A DNA stretch of 64,000 bases from positions 4,904,501-4,968,500 of the forward strand of contig NZ_OY762934.1 in the NCBI RefSeq assembly GCF_963667045.1, in the 5' to 3' direction. Position 1 is the first letter of the stretch; every line of letters starts with the position of its first letter. The notes beneath the pieces were generated by a model, which was given only the letters and a program-made list of their open reading frames with translations, ran no database searches and was not told where the DNA came from. Below, one piece after another: positions 43,600 to 59,115 of the stretch. A program made the translations under genes and the position numbers. Source of the stretch: an uncultured Cohaesibacter sp. (GTDB lineage Bacteria > Pseudomonadota > Alphaproteobacteria > Rhizobiales > Cohaesibacteraceae).

Positions 43600-43648
43600 G
43601 CGCTGAAGTGAGCCAACGACGATTGGCTAGACGACGAGAGCTGTTTCT

Positions 43649-44839
<1,191 letters not shown>

Positions 44840-44865
44840 TTTTTGCGATCGATGTGATGTTTCTG

Positions 44866-44899
44866 AAGCCCCGGTCATTCTTTGGCCGGGGCTTTTTGT
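44866..44899 (+). terminator. Intrinsic terminator of tuf copy 1
   Basis: The stem aagccccgg / ccggggctt with an 11-base loop is followed by tttttgttt. Confidence 0.88.
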
Positions 44900-44940
44900 T
44901 TGAGATGGCGTCTGCTCGATAGTTGCGGTGAACGTCCGGA

Positions 44941-45978
44941 CTAAAAGGTGGTTTGTACCACTGAGGCGACAAGGCCAGCGCTGGCGGGGACCAGGGTGAT
45001 CCTGTCGCCGCGTTTGAGGCGTCCTTCCCGTTGGGCGCACGAGAGGCCGACAGGGATGGAGGCTGAAACAACATTGCCATAGGCACCATAGACCGAAAGA
45101 TAGATCTTTTCTGGCGGTAGCCCCATTTTCCTGCAGGCCTCGCGATAAATGCGTTCGGAAGGAGCATGTGGGAAAAACAGATCGGTGGTTTCCGTGATGT
45201 CGGCAATGCTTGCGATTAGCGCGCTCAGATTGCTGTTGCCTTCCGCAAAAAGAGCCTTGCCCCAGGATACGAATTTCATCGGGCCGTTGAGGCCAATGCG
45301 ACTGGACGCAGGGGCGTAGCTTTCATAGCCGGGGAGGGGAATGGTGCAGAGATCTGCCAGTTTGCTGCGTGAGCGGAAAGAAAAGTGCCATTGCTGGTCG
45401 GATGGGGTCAGGATTGTCGCGGTGGCAGCTTCTCCTATGGTGTACATCGGAAAGGTGAAGTCCAGAGCTTCCATGCTCTGGATCTGCCAATTGTCATGGA
45501 TACCGACGTGGAACTCGCCGTTGATCACCATGATGCGCTGGTAGCTACCCTGCTTCTGCATGTCGTGGGCTATGTTCAGTGCACGCACCCAGCTCATGCA
45601 CGCGTCGGTAACGTCGAAGCAATTGGCCTTGGTCATGCCGCAGGCGGCGGCGAAGAAGTAGGCATTGGCTGGCTCCAGAAAGCCGCGACCGACACCGCAA
45701 TAGATGAGCAGGTCGATGGCATCCGGTGCAAGGGCTGCTTCCGCAAGGGCGGCCTTCATGGCTGCCAATATATGCTCGTGGGCGGTCTCGCCTGATTCCT
45801 GATCGCGCATGTAGCGATGGCGGGCGCCTGTGTAGGAAAGGAGCTTGTCGACAGCTTGCAGATAGTGTGACTTCAGATCTGGGTTTGTATCCGGGTTTTT
45901 GGCGTCTAATGTGTCGATGATGTCGGAGTTGCTTACCCTCTTTGAGGGGATGCTTTTTGAAACGGCCGCGATTCTCAT
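44941..45978 (-). CDS. 3-oxoacyl-ACP synthase III (FabH-like) family protein
   Basis: A 345-residue thiolase-fold condensing enzyme of the KAS III type. The nucleophile is Cys127 in DVTDACMSWV, with the histidine in FFPHAPSERI and the asparagine in YGAYGNVVSAS completing the Cys-His-Asn triad. It is divergent from housekeeping FabH (no typical GNTSAAS motif), so it may make a special lipid or a secondary metabolite and not start ordinary fatty acids. It reads against the flanking tuf and secE genes and breaks the usual tuf-tRNA-secE arrangement, so it is probably an insertion in this lineage. Confidence 0.8.
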   Translation of the reverse strand: MRIAAVSKSIPSKRVSNSDIIDTLDAKNPDTNPDLKSHYLQAVDKLLSYTGARHRYMRDQESGETAHEHILAAMKAALAEAALAPDAIDLLIYCGVGRGFLEPANAYFFAAACGMTKANCFDVTDACMSWVRALNIAHDMQKQGSYQRIMVINGEFHVGIHDNWQIQSMEALDFTFPMYTIGEAATATILTPSDQQWHFSFRSRSKLADLCTIPLPGYESYAPASSRIGLNGPMKFVSWGKALFAEGNSNLSALIASIADITETTDLFFPHAPSERIYREACRKMGLPPEKIYLSVYGAYGNVVSASIPVGLSCAQREGRLKRGDRITLVPASAGLVASVVQTTF

Positions 45979-46326
45979 TTGGGCTCTCGTGTTGATGAGT
46001 CAGTGAAATTGACGTGCAGAAATTGCCACGGACGGTTGAAACAGCAATTGCCCGAACGAATCCAACCTTTCATCAAATTCGGAAAAAGGCCATAGCGTCG
46101 AATGTAGTAACGGGCGTATTTTGGCGAATTGTCAGGCGTTGATCCGCAATTCCGGGGGTGATGGTCCGGAAATGCAGCAAAGACCCTTCGGGCGCATGTG
46201 TACAGTTTGGACCGATCCTGTAGCCACTTGTTGATTTTTTGTCATATTCTTGTCTTTTCCCTTGCAGTGCAGGGAGAAAGACAATAGGTAGTCTCCAACT
46301 TGGTTTTCACTAGGTGCCACGGATTT
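45979..46326. other. 348-bp intergenic region
   Basis: No gene is seen. It must hold the divergent promoters of the KAS III-like gene and of tRNA-Trp/secE, but I could not pick out convincing elements. Confidence 0.4.
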
Positions 46327-46402
46327 AGGGGTGTAGCTCAGCTGGTAGAGCATCGGTCTCCAAAACCGAGGGTCGGGGGTTCGAGTCCCTCCGCCCCTGC
46401 CA
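46327..46402 (+). tRNA. tRNA-Trp (anticodon CCA)
   Basis: A 76-nt tRNA: acceptor AGGGGTG / CGCCCCT, anticodon loop TCTCCAAAA (CCA), T arm GGGGGTTCGAGTCCCTC, discriminator G and encoded CCA. Its position directly before secE is common in alphaproteobacteria. Confidence 0.97.
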
Positions 46403-46453
46403 ATTCGTGCTTGATCTTTGTTCAAAAGATAATATATATGGTGAAAATCTCCG

Positions 46454-46479
46454 AACGCGCGGAACCTGTTCCGCGCGTT
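46454..46479 (+). promoter_or_regulatory. Perfect 12-bp hairpin between tRNA-Trp and secE
   Basis: Arms aacgcgcggaac and gttccgcgcgtt are separated by only two bases and followed by attatatg. It ends 19 bp before the secE start codon. It may be a terminator/processing site after tRNA-Trp or a control hairpin for secE. Confidence 0.6.
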
Positions 46480-46498
46480 ATTATATGTGAGCGGATTG

Positions 46499-46696
46499 AT
46501 GGCCAAAACAAACCCTTTTACCTTTTTGCAGCAAGTCCGGTCCGAGGCAGCCAAAATCACCTGGCCGACCCGGAAGGAAACGGCAATTACGACTCTGATG
46601 GTGTTTGTGATGGTGGTGCTGGCTTCGACATTCTTCCTGATTGCCGACCAGATCATGAGTCTCGGCGTGAGCTACATCATCAACCTGGGAGGATAG
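46499..46696 (+). CDS. secE: Preprotein translocase subunit SecE
   Basis: A 65-residue single-span SecE of the short alphaproteobacterial type, part of the SecYEG channel. The conserved amphipathic helix FLQQVRSEAAKITWPTRKE precedes one transmembrane segment. The ATG at 46499 is chosen; a GTG 12 bases upstream is possible but lacks support. nusG follows after 6 bp. Confidence 0.95.
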   Translation: MAKTNPFTFLQQVRSEAAKITWPTRKETAITTLMVFVMVVLASTFFLIADQIMSLGVSYIINLGG

Positions 46697-46702
46697 CGTA
46701 AT

Positions 46703-47242
46703 ATGACGACGAAGCCAAAACGCTGGTATATCGTTCACGCCTATTCGAACTTTGAAAAGAAGGTGGCCGAAGACATTCGTCAGAAGGCCGAGCAGACCGG
46801 GCTGAGTGACCTGTTTGATGAAGTTCTGGTTCCGACTGAGAAATTTGTCGAAGTACGGCGCGGACGCAAGGTGGAATCCGAACGCAAGTTTTTCCCGGGC
46901 TATGTTCTGGTGAAGATGGCGATGACGGATGATGCCTATCACCTGATCAAGAATACGCCAAAGGTTACCGGCTTTCTTGGTTCTGACAACAAGCCGATGC
47001 CGATTTCCAACGCCGAGGCCGAACGTTTGATGTCGCAGGTTGAGGATGGTGTCCAGAAGCCTCTGCCGACTGTTACATTCGAGGTTGGCGAACAGGTCCG
47101 GGTTTCTGATGGGCCGTTTGCGTCCTTCAACGGGCTCGTGGAAGAGGTGGACGAAGAACGCGCACGCCTGAAAGTGACCGTGTCCATCTTTGGACGCGCG
47201 ACCCCGGTCGAGCTTGATTATAATCAGGTCGATAAACTCTGA
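46703..47242 (+). CDS. nusG: Transcription termination/antitermination protein NusG
   Basis: A 179-residue NusG with an N-terminal NGN domain (RWYIVHAYSNFEKKVAEDI) and a C-terminal KOW domain (VRVSDGPFASFNGLVEEV). It binds RNA polymerase and couples to ribosomal S10 or Rho. The secE-nusG pair is the standard arrangement. Confidence 0.98.
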   Translation: MTTKPKRWYIVHAYSNFEKKVAEDIRQKAEQTGLSDLFDEVLVPTEKFVEVRRGRKVESERKFFPGYVLVKMAMTDDAYHLIKNTPKVTGFLGSDNKPMPISNAEAERLMSQVEDGVQKPLPTVTFEVGEQVRVSDGPFASFNGLVEEVDEERARLKVTVSIFGRATPVELDYNQVDKL

Positions 47243-47398
47243 TTTTGGCTGCAATGATCTCCTTCTTTTCATCCGAAGGGAAGGGGAGCGCTGTTGCCCA
47301 TTTGGCATTCGTACCTTGTATGGGTGTCCTCATTCGTGCGGGAGATCGGTTTGCTCGCCAGGCAAACGATAAGATCTGACCGCGCGACTTTCGTATGT

Positions 47399-47423
47399 CT
47401 AACAGAGCCCCTTGGGGCGTTAG
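47399..47423 (+). promoter_or_regulatory. Hairpin in the rplK leader next to its ribosome site
   Basis: ctaac-aga-gcccc-tt-ggggc-gttag can form a stem of 5 plus 5 bp with an aga bulge. Its 3' arm touches the ribosome site (ttagggaaag) 10 bp before the rplK ATG, so it could regulate L11 translation. Confidence 0.4.
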
Positions 47424-47432
47424 GGAAAGAAA

Positions 47433-47861
47433 ATGGCAAAGAAAATTATGGGCTACCTGAAGCTTCAGGTGCCGGCAGGGGCCGCTAACCCGTCTCCTCC
47501 GATTGGTCCCGCTCTCGGTCAGCGCGGCCTCAATATCATGGAATTCTGCAAGGCGTTCAACGCCAAGACCCAGGAAATGGAAAAAGGTCAGCCGATTCCG
47601 GTTGTTCTGACCATTTATCAGGACAAGTCCTTCACTTTCGAGATGAAGACTCCTCCTGCATCCTTCCTGATCAAGAAAGCTGCTGGTCTGAAGAGCGGCT
47701 CCAAGGCTCCAGGTCGTGATGTTGCTGGCAAACTGACCTCTGCTCAGGTTCGTGAAATCGCGGAAGTGAAAATGAAAGACCTGAACGCCAACGACGTTGA
47801 AGCAGCGATGCTTCAGATTGAAGGCACCGCCCGTTCTATGGGTGTAGAGGTAGTGGGGTAA
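47433..47861 (+). CDS. rplK: 50S ribosomal protein L11
   Basis: A 142-residue L11 with the N-terminal thiopeptide-binding region ([20 protein letters not shown]) and the C-terminal rRNA-binding domain ([20 protein letters not shown]). It is the GTPase-centre protein of the large subunit. rplA starts 6 bp after its stop codon, as is usual for this operon, in which L1 is the known autoregulator. Confidence 0.98.
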   Translation: MAKKIMGYLKLQVPAGAANPSPPIGPALGQRGLNIMEFCKAFNAKTQEMEKGQPIPVVLTIYQDKSFTFEMKTPPASFLIKKAAGLKSGSKAPGRDVAGKLTSAQVREIAEVKMKDLNANDVEAAMLQIEGTARSMGVEVVG

Positions 47862-47867
47862 CGGTCA

Positions 47868-48560
47868 ATGGCTAAAGTCGGAAAACGTATCCGCGCTGCG
47901 CGCGAAAAAGTTGACGCTACTGCAACCTATGCTCTTGCAGATGCCGTTAAACTGATCAAGGAAGCCTCTTCTACCAAATTTGACGAGACTGTCGAAATCG
48001 CCCTCAACCTGGGTGTTGACCCGCGTCATGCCGACCAGATGGTCCGTGGCGTATGTCAGTTGCCTGCTGGTACCGGTAAAACCGTTCGTGTTGCGGTTTT
48101 TGCTCGCGGCGACAAGGCTGAAGAAGCCAAGGCAGCTGGTGCAGATATCGTCGGTGCTGAAGATCTCGTTGAGATCGTTCAGGGCGGCAAAATCGATTTT
48201 GACCGCTGCATTGCGTCCCCGGACATGATGCCGCTGGTTGGTCGTCTTGGTAAGGTTCTCGGCCCTCGCGGCATGATGCCGAACCCGAAAGTTGGTACCG
48301 TGACTCCTGACGTTGCTCAGGCTGTCAAGGACTCCAAGGGTGGTTCTGTTGAATTTCGTGTTGAAAAAGCCGGTATCATTCATGGCGGCGTTGGCAAGGT
48401 GAGCTTCGACGAAGCTGCGCTTGTGGAAAACATCAAAGCCTTTGTTTCTGCGGTTTCCAAGGCGAAGCCAGCCGGTGCCAAAGGTACTTACATGCAGAAA
48501 ATGTCCCTGTCCTCCACTATGGGGCCTGGACTGACTGTAGATCTTGCTTCTGTCGAATAA
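47868..48560 (+). CDS. rplA: 50S ribosomal protein L1
   Basis: A 230-residue L1 with typical [12 protein letters not shown] start and the interdomain signature [20 protein letters not shown]. In many bacteria it represses the L11-L1 message by binding its leader. A 321-bp leader separates it from rplJ. Confidence 0.98.
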   Translation: MAKVGKRIRAAREKVDATATYALADAVKLIKEASSTKFDETVEIALNLGVDPRHADQMVRGVCQLPAGTGKTVRVAVFARGDKAEEAKAAGADIVGAEDLVEIVQGGKIDFDRCIASPDMMPLVGRLGKVLGPRGMMPNPKVGTVTPDVAQAVKDSKGGSVEFRVEKAGIIHGGVGKVSFDEAALVENIKAFVSAVSKAKPAGAKGTYMQKMSLSSTMGPGLTVDLASVE

Positions 48561-48881
48561 ACCGATTAGAAGTCAAACGTGATTCCTCCCGATTCTTGTC
48601 GGGGGGATGTCTGACTATGGTCAGACACCTGTCCAAGACTGCAGGGGTCTGTTGTTCCGACGATGGACTTAATGGCCTGCACAGATGGGGTGGAACTGAT
48701 TTGACATTTCAAATGTCAGTTTGGTTCGAACCTATGCTTGCCGATTTTGCTGGTCAATTGAGGCGAGGAGGACAGGTCCCTTCGTGCCAGGACTCCTTGC
48801 TCTTGTAGTCAAGTGGATCTGGTCAAGTGTAACCTCCGGTTTCTTTCCGCAAGGAATGGGCCGGTAACTGGAGAGAAGGCA
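48561..48881 (+). ncRNA. rplJ leader region (L10-leader-like, position only)
   Basis: This 321-bp gap before rplJ is where the L10(L12)4 autoregulatory leader lies in many bacteria. I see possible stems at 48583-48608 (cctcccga / tcgggggg) and a perfect 8-bp inverted repeat at 48702-48718 (TGACATTT-c-AAATGTCA). I did not fold it or match the L10-leader model, so the call rests on location and local complementarity. Confidence 0.4.
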
Positions 48882-49400
48882 TTGGATAGAGCGGAAAAGC
48901 AAGAGCTTGTCGCGTCCCTTCAAGAAACGCTGAAAGGCGCGGAAGTTGTGGTCGTTGCTCACTATGCTGGCCTCACCGTTGCAGAAATGACCGACCTTCG
49001 TAGCAAAATGCGCGAAGCCGGAGTATCGGTGCAGGTTGCCAAGAACCGTCTTGTCAAGCTCGCTCTTCAAGGCACGGACGCTGAGCCGATTTCTGACCTG
49101 TTCACAGGTCAGACCCTGATTGCCACTTCTGGTGATCCGGTAGCAGCACCGAAGGTGGCCTCGGAATTTGCCAAGAAAAACGACAAGCTCGTTATTCTTG
49201 GTGGTGCCATGGGGTCCACTATTCTCGATACCGCGGGCGTGAATGTACTTGCTACCATGCCGTCGCTTGATGAACTTCGCGGCAAGATCGTTGGTGTGCT
49301 TCAGGCACCTGCAACGAAAATTGCTCAGGTTCTGCAGGCCCCGGGCGGACAGCTCGCGCGTGTATTCGGCGCCTATGCCAAGAAGGACGAAGCGGCATAA
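48882..49400 (+). CDS. rplJ: 50S ribosomal protein L10
   Basis: A 172-residue L10, the stalk base that carries L7/L12. The likely start is TTG at 48882, giving [19 protein letters not shown], the standard alphaproteobacterial N-terminus; the upstream in-frame ATG at 48813 would add 23 unrelated residues. ggagagaagg lies just upstream. The C-terminal helix that binds L12 dimers is present ([17 protein letters not shown]). Confidence 0.95.
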   Translation: MDRAEKQELVASLQETLKGAEVVVVAHYAGLTVAEMTDLRSKMREAGVSVQVAKNRLVKLALQGTDAEPISDLFTGQTLIATSGDPVAAPKVASEFAKKNDKLVILGGAMGSTILDTAGVNVLATMPSLDELRGKIVGVLQAPATKIAQVLQAPGGQLARVFGAYAKKDEAA

Positions 49401-49454
49401 GGCCGTTCTCGAAAACAATAGTAATTTAGGTTCGTACCAACAGGAAACAATACG

Positions 49455-49829
49455 ATGGCTGATCTTGAAAAGCTCGTAGAAGAACTCTCTGCACTGACTG
49501 TCATGGAAGCTGCAGAACTGTCCAAAATGCTCGAAGACAAATGGGGCGTATCTGCTGCTGCTCCTGTAGCTGTTGCTGCTGTCGCTGGCGCTGCTGTCGC
49601 TGAAGCTGCTGAAGAAAAAACCGAATTTGACGTGATCCTGGCTTCTGCTGGCGACAAGAAAATCAACGTCATCAAGGAAGTTCGCGCAATCACCGGTCTT
49701 GGCCTGAAAGAAGCTAAAGAGCTCGTAGAAGGCGCTCCGAAGCCGGTTAAAGAAGGCGTAGACAAGGCAGAAGCTGAAGAGCTGAAGAAGAAGCTCGAAG
49801 AAGCTGGCGCTACCGTCGAATTGAAATAA
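49455..49829 (+). CDS. rplL: 50S ribosomal protein L7/L12
   Basis: A 124-residue L7/L12 with an N-terminal dimerisation domain, an Ala/Val-rich hinge ([19 protein letters not shown]) and the C-terminal factor-binding domain with [20 protein letters not shown]. The codon use is that of a highly expressed gene. Confidence 0.98.
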   Translation: MADLEKLVEELSALTVMEAAELSKMLEDKWGVSAAAPVAVAAVAGAAVAEAAEEKTEFDVILASAGDKKINVIKEVRAITGLGLKEAKELVEGAPKPVKEGVDKAEAEELKKKLEEAGATVELK

Positions 49830-49847
49830 GGTTCAAACCTTGTATAG

Positions 49848-49952
49848 AATTTCGGGGGGAGCGATTCCCCCGAAATTTGCTTTGAAAATCAGGTGCCCTT
49901 TAATTAGGGCGTTTTTCTCAAGAGCCTGCACAATCCTGTGACGGGCTTTTTG
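49848..49952 (+). terminator. Attenuator-like hairpins in the rplL-rpoB gap
   Basis: A perfect 11-bp stem (aatttcggggg / cccccgaaatt, 49848-49877) without a strong T tract is followed by a second hairpin (agcctgcaca / tgtgacgggct) running into ttttt at about 49950. This matches the position of the known partial attenuator and RNase III processing site in E. coli. Confidence 0.5.
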
Positions 49953-49986
49953 GTCAACCGCCCATTAAGCGAGACGAGGAGCGACG

Positions 49987-52900
49987 ATGGCTCAGACGTT
50001 TTCCGGTCGCAAACGTTTAAGAAAATACTTCGGTCATATCAAAGAAGTGGCAGAGATGCCAAACCTCATTGAGGTGCAGAAAGCTTCTTACGACCAGTTC
50101 CTGCAAGTAGAAGAACCCGCCTCTGGACGCCTTGATGAAGGTCTCCAAGCGGTATTTTCTTCTGTGTTCCCAATCACGGATTTTTCCGGCGCCTCGCAGC
50201 TGGAATTCGTCCGTTATGAATTCGAAGCGCCGAAATATGACACTGAAGAGTGTCGTATGCGAGGCATGACCTATTCTGCTCCGCTGAAGCTGACCCTGCG
50301 TCTGATCGTCTTCGAGGTGGATGAGGATACCGGCGCCAAGTCGGTCAAGGATATCAAGGAACAGGATGTCTACATGGGCGATATGCCGCTCATGACGGAC
50401 AAGGGTACCTTCATCGTCAATGGTACCGAGCGTGTCATCGTTTCCCAGATGCACCGTTCTCCTGGCGTGTTCTTCGATCATGACAAGGGCAAGAGCCATT
50501 CTTCGGGTAAGCTGCTGTTTGCAGCCCGCATCATTCCTTATCGTGGCTCCTGGCTCGATATCGAATTTGATGCGAAGGATGTTGTTTATGCTCGTATCGA
50601 CCGTCGTCGCAAGATCCCTGTATCCAGCCTGCTGTTTGCACTTGGTCTGGACACGGAAGAGATTCTCGATACCTATTATGAAAAGATCTCCTATCAGCGC
50701 GACGGGAATGACTGGCGCGTTGCCTTCAATCCGAGCGCTCTGAAAGGCTCCAAGCCGGATGGTGACCTGATCAACGCCGAAACCGGCGAAGTGGTCTTCG
50801 AGTCTGGCAAGAAGCTGACCGTACGTCAGATCAAGAAGCTGGAAGAAACCGGCCTCAAGTATCTGAAGGTCACGGATGAGGACTTCTACGGCAAGTATCT
50901 TGCTGAAGACGCTGTGAGCTACAGCTCGGGCGAGATCTTTGCCGAAGCTGGCGACGAGATCGACGAGAAGGTCCTTGGTGTTCTCAAGGATGCTTCCTTC
51001 GAGGAAATCTCCGTTCTCAACATCGACCATGTCACTGTTGGCCCGTACATCCGCAACACGCTTGCTGTCGACAAGAACAGCAGCCGTGAATCTGCGTTGT
51101 TCGACATCTATCGCGTGATGCGTCCTGGTGAACCGCCGACCATCGAAACCGCCGAGGCGATGTTCGACTCGCTGTTCTTCGATGCCGAGCGCTATGATCT
51201 CTCCGCGGTTGGCCGCGTAAAGATGAATATGCGCATGGATCTCGATGTTGCTGATACGGTGCGCATCCTTCGCAAGGAAGACATTGTTGAAGTCATCCGT
51301 ACCCTGCTTGACCTGCGTGATGGCAAGGGCGAGATCGATGACATCGACAACCTTGGCAACCGTCGTGTCCGTTCCGTTGGCGAGCTGATGGAAAACCAGT
51401 ATCGCATCGGCCTTCTGCGCATGGAACGGGCGATCAAGGAACGTATGTCCTCGATCGAAATCGACACGGTCATGCCGCAGGATCTGATCAATGCGAAACC
51501 GGCCGCTGCTGCTGTTCGCGAGTTCTTCGGATCGTCGCAGCTCAGCCAGTTCATGGACCAGAACAACCCGCTCTCCGAGATTACGCACAAGCGTCGTCTG
51601 TCTGCGTTGGGCCCGGGTGGTCTGACCCGCGAGCGTGCAGGCTTCGAGGTTCGAGACGTGCATCCGACCCACTATGGTCGTATCTGCCCGATTGAAACGC
51701 CTGAAGGTCCGAACATCGGTCTGATCAACTCTCTGGCAACCTTCGCCCGCGTCAACAAATATGGTTTCATCGAAGCTCCTTATCGCAAGGTCATTGATGG
51801 TCGTGTAACCAATGATGTTGTCTATCTTTCTGCCATGGAAGAAGCCAAACACTATGTTGCTCAGGCCAACGTTGCCCTGACACCGGAAGGTGGGTTTGTT
51901 GAGGAAACGGCCATCTGTCGCCATGCTGGCGAAGTGATGAACGTTCCGATCGAACGCGTCGACTTCATGGACGTTTCGCCGAAACAGCTGGTGTCCGTTG
52001 CTGCGGCGCTCATTCCGTTCCTTGAGAACGATGACGCCAACCGCGCCCTGATGGGCTCGAACATGCAGCGTCAGGCCGTGCCGCTTGTCCGCGCCGAGGC
52101 TCCGTTCGTTGGAACGGGCATGGAGCCGGTTGTGGCTCGCGACTCTGGTGCTGCCATCGCTGCAACGCGTACCGGTGTTGTCGATCAGGTGGATTCGACC
52201 CGTATCGTTATCCGGGCAACCGAAGACATTGATCCGCGCAAGTCTGGCGTTGACATCTATCGTCTTGCCAAGTTCCAGCGTTCGAACCAGTCGACCTGTA
52301 TCAACCAGCGTCCGCTGGTCGCCGTTGGCGATCTGGTTCAGAAGGGCGAGATCATTGCTGACGGCCCGTCTACGGATCTTGGCGATCTGGCGCTCGGCCG
52401 CAACGTTCTTGTGGCCTTCATGCCATGGAACGGCTACAACTTCGAAGACTCCATCCTGCTTTCCGAGCGTATCGTGAAAGAGGATATCTTCACCTCGATT
52501 CACCTCGAGGAATTCGAAGTAATGGCACGCGACACCAAGCTCGGGCCGGAAGAAATTACGCGTGATATTCCGAACGTATCGGAAGAATCGCTGAAAAACC
52601 TCGACGAAGCCGGCATTACCTACATTGGTGCCGAAGTGAAGCCTGGCGACATTCTGGTCGGCAAGATCACGCCGAAGGGTGAAAGCCCGATGACGCCGGA
52701 AGAAAAGCTCCTGCGAGCCATCTTTGGTGAAAAGGCTTCTGACGTCCGTGATACCTCGCTCCGCATGCCTCCGGGAACGTTCGGTACCGTTGTTGAAGTT
52801 CGCGTCTTCAACCGTCACGGCATCGAAAAAGACGAACGCGCGATGTCTATCGAGCGTGAGGAAATCGAGCGTCTGGCAAAAGACCGTGATGACGAGCAGG

Positions 52901-54129
52901 CCATTCTGGACCGCAACGTCTATGGTCGCCTTGCTGACATGCTGAACGGTCACGTCGGGACCGCCGGTCCCAAGGGCTTCCGCAAGGATACAACCATTTC
53001 CAACTCGGAAATGGCCGAATATCCGCGCAGCCAGTGGTGGCTGTTTGCCGTTGACGACGACAAGCTGATGGGCGAGATCGAAGCTCTGCGCAATCAGTAT
53101 GACGAGAGCCGCAAGCGTCTTGAGCAGCGGTTCATCGACAAGGTCGAGAAGCTGCAGCGCGGTGATGAATTGCCACCGGGCGTCATGAAAATGGCCAAGG
53201 TCTTCATCGCCATCAAGCGTAAGATCCAGCCGGGTGACAAGATGGCTGGCCGTCATGGTAACAAGGGTGTGGTATCCAAGATCAATCCGATCGAGGACAT
53301 GCCATATCTGGAAGACGGCACGCATGTCGACATCGTTCTGAACCCGCTGGGCGTGCCTTCGCGCATGAACATCGGTCAGATCCTCGAGACCCACCTGGGG
53401 TGGGCCTGTGCGGGCATGGGCAAGAAGATCGGCAAGATGTACGACGAGTACAGACGGTCGGGCAATCTTGAACCGCTGCGTCTCGAGCTCAAGGACGTTT
53501 ATCACGACAACGGCAAGAACCTCAATGTCGACGATTATGACGACGACAGCGTCGCCAAGATGGCCGAACAGCTGCGCAAGGGTGTTTCCATTGCTACGCC
53601 GGTCTTTGACGGGGCTCGCGAGCCTGACGTCAACGACATGTTGGTTCAGGCTGGTCTCGACATGTCGGGTCAGTCCTGGCTCTATGACGGTCGTACCGGT
53701 GAGATGTTTGACCGCAAGGTGACGGTTGGGTACATTTACATGCTCAAGTTGCACCATCTGGTCGACGAGAAGATCCATGGTCGTTCCATCGGGCCATACA
53801 GTCTTGTTACCCAGCAGCCGCTTGGTGGTAAGGCCCAGTTCGGTGGTCAGCGCTTCGGTGAGATGGAGGTCTGGGCTCTGGAAGCTTATGGCGCAGCCTA
53901 CACCTTGCAGGAAATGCTTACCGTCAAGTCGGACGACGTTGCCGGCCGTACCAAGGTCTATGAAGCCATTGTTCGGGGTGATGATACCTTCGAAGCCGGT
54001 ATTCCGGAGAGCTTCAACGTTCTTGTGAAGGAAATCCGGTCTCTGGGTCTGAACATGGAGCTGGAAGACAGCCAGCGTCTGCTCGATCTGGAACCCAATG
54101 ATACGCCGCCTGCGGACGCTGCAGAGTAA
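49987..54129 (+). CDS. rpoB: DNA-directed RNA polymerase subunit beta
   Basis: A 1380-residue beta subunit, of typical alphaproteobacterial length. The rifampicin region reads [20 protein letters not shown] then [11 protein letters not shown], with the Asp, His and Ser resistance positions in wild-type form. Catalytic-region motifs such as [13 protein letters not shown] are intact. The ribosome site gaggagcga precedes the ATG. rpoC follows after 88 bp containing an 8-bp hairpin. Confidence 0.99.
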   Translation: MAQTFSGRKRLRKYFGHIKEVAEMPNLIEVQKASYDQFLQVEEPASGRLDEGLQAVFSSVFPITDFSGASQLEFVRYEFEAPKYDTEECRMRGMTYSAPLKLTLRLIVFEVDEDTGAKSVKDIKEQDVYMGDMPLMTDKGTFIVNGTERVIVSQMHRSPGVFFDHDKGKSHSSGKLLFAARIIPYRGSWLDIEFDAKDVVYARIDRRRKIPVSSLLFALGLDTEEILDTYYEKISYQRDGNDWRVAFNPSALKGSKPDGDLINAETGEVVFESGKKLTVRQIKKLEETGLKYLKVTDEDFYGKYLAEDAVSYSSGEIFAEAGDEIDEKVLGVLKDASFEEISVLNIDHVTVGPYIRNTLAVDKNSSRESALFDIYRVMRPGEPPTIETAEAMFDSLFFDAERYDLSAVGRVKMNMRMDLDVADTVRILRKEDIVEVIRTLLDLRDGKGEIDDIDNLGNRRVRSVGELMENQYRIGLLRMERAIKERMSSIEIDTVMPQDLINAKPAAAAVREFFGSSQLSQFMDQNNPLSEITHKRRLSALGPGGLTRERAGFEVRDVHPTHYGRICPIETPEGPNIGLINSLATFARVNKYGFIEAPYRKVIDGRVTNDVVYLSAMEEAKHYVAQANVALTPEGGFVEETAICRHAGEVMNVPIERVDFMDVSPKQLVSVAAALIPFLENDDANRALMGSNMQRQAVPLVRAEAPFVGTGMEPVVARDSGAAIAATRTGVVDQVDSTRIVIRATEDIDPRKSGVDIYRLAKFQRSNQSTCINQRPLVAVGDLVQKGEIIADGPSTDLGDLALGRNVLVAFMPWNGYNFEDSILLSERIVKEDIFTSIHLEEFEVMARDTKLGPEEITRDIPNVSEESLKNLDEAGITYIGAEVKPGDILVGKITPKGESPMTPEEKLLRAIFGEKASDVRDTSLRMPPGTFGTVVEVRVFNRHGIEKDERAMSIEREEIERLAKDRDDEQAILDRNVYGRLADMLNGHVGTAGPKGFRKDTTISNSEMAEYPRSQWWLFAVDDDKLMGEIEALRNQYDESRKRLEQRFIDKVEKLQRGDELPPGVMKMAKVFIAIKRKIQPGDKMAGRHGNKGVVSKINPIEDMPYLEDGTHVDIVLNPLGVPSRMNIGQILETHLGWACAGMGKKIGKMYDEYRRSGNLEPLRLELKDVYHDNGKNLNVDDYDDDSVAKMAEQLRKGVSIATPVFDGAREPDVNDMLVQAGLDMSGQSWLYDGRTGEMFDRKVTVGYIYMLKLHHLVDEKIHGRSIGPYSLVTQQPLGGKAQFGGQRFGEMEVWALEAYGAAYTLQEMLTVKSDDVAGRTKVYEAIVRGDDTFEAGIPESFNVLVKEIRSLGLNMELEDSQRLLDLEPNDTPPADAAE

Positions 54130-54164
54130 GCAGCGCCCGAATATTCCACTAGGCAAATTTCGGA

Positions 54165-54195
54165 ACGGATCGTGGGGGGAAGCCCTGCGATCCGT
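54165..54195 (+). promoter_or_regulatory. Hairpin in the rpoB-rpoC gap
   Basis: Arms acggatcg / cgatccgt are separated by 15 bases (tggggggaagccctg), 23 bp before the rpoC start codon. There is no T tract, so a processing or translational role is more likely than termination. Confidence 0.4.
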
Positions 54196-54217
54196 GTAAC
54201 CGTCAAGAGGAGACACC

Positions 54218-58420
<4,203 letters not shown>

Positions 58421-58440
58421 CTCTGATGCGAGCATGAAAC

Positions 58441-58480
58441 AAAAAGGGCCGTCACCGAAAGGTGTCGGCCCTTTTGTTTT
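58441..58480 (+). terminator. Intrinsic terminator after rpoC
   Basis: The stem aaaagggccgtcacc / ggtgtcggccctttt with a gaaa tetraloop is followed by gtttt. It closes the rpoBC unit. Confidence 0.92.
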
Positions 58481-58843
58481 GGGGCCATCGGGGAGGGCCT
58501 AAAGGGGCTAAGTCGGACTGTTGTCAAGCTGAATATGGCGGGCGCCGTGGGGTTTAAGAGGTTTGCCGAGGCGGGCGGCAGAAAAGCGTTCCATTTGTGG
58601 GTGCGTATTGCCGCATGATCCGGATGTTTTATTAAGTCTGGCGAGAGAATCTTTTGTGGGGTGACTCGTGCTTTCGATCGGGCTTTGATCTGGCCTCCAG
58701 AGAGAGGTCTGGGGAAGAATCGGCTGATTTCAGCGAAATTTCAAAGTCATCGCATTAATATTGTGTATCGAAGCGTAAAAACGCAATTATATTACGTGCT
58801 TAGGCCGCAAATGGCGGACTTCCCTGAATCTTCATCAAGGGGG

Positions 58844-58872
58844 TTGACGGAATGCAATCTTCAGAGTAGGTT
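58844..58872 (+). promoter_or_regulatory. Candidate promoter of the rpsL-rpsG-fusA-tuf operon
   Basis: TTGACG (58844-58849) and TAGGTT (58867-58872) are separated by 17 bp, followed by the G/C-rich discriminator cgcgcc, typical of growth-regulated promoters. The start would be about 240 bp before rpsL. Confidence 0.5.
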
Positions 58873-59115
58873 CGCGCCACTTCTCGAACATGCCGTAAGT
58901 GCTCATTGATCGAAAGCGCCTCGTTTTCGACACAGGACCATTTAAACGATGTTCGTCTCAATGAAGCTGAGATTGACTGGCTCATGATTGCGGATTTCCG
59001 TAATCCTCTGGTTTTCACAGCCCCGTTCGCGGCAAGGGTCGCGCGCTGCTGCGCTTTTGCACGTGCGGACGGAGCAATAGGTATTTATTCAGAGAGATCT
59101 GAAAGGCACACGTTA

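Larger units (their letters stand above)
58421..59115. other. 695-bp intergenic region between rpoC and rpsL
   Basis: It holds the rpoC terminator (58441-58480) and a likely promoter (58844-58872). The 250-bp leader before rpsL has no open frame with a plausible ribosome site that I would call a gene. Confidence 0.5.
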
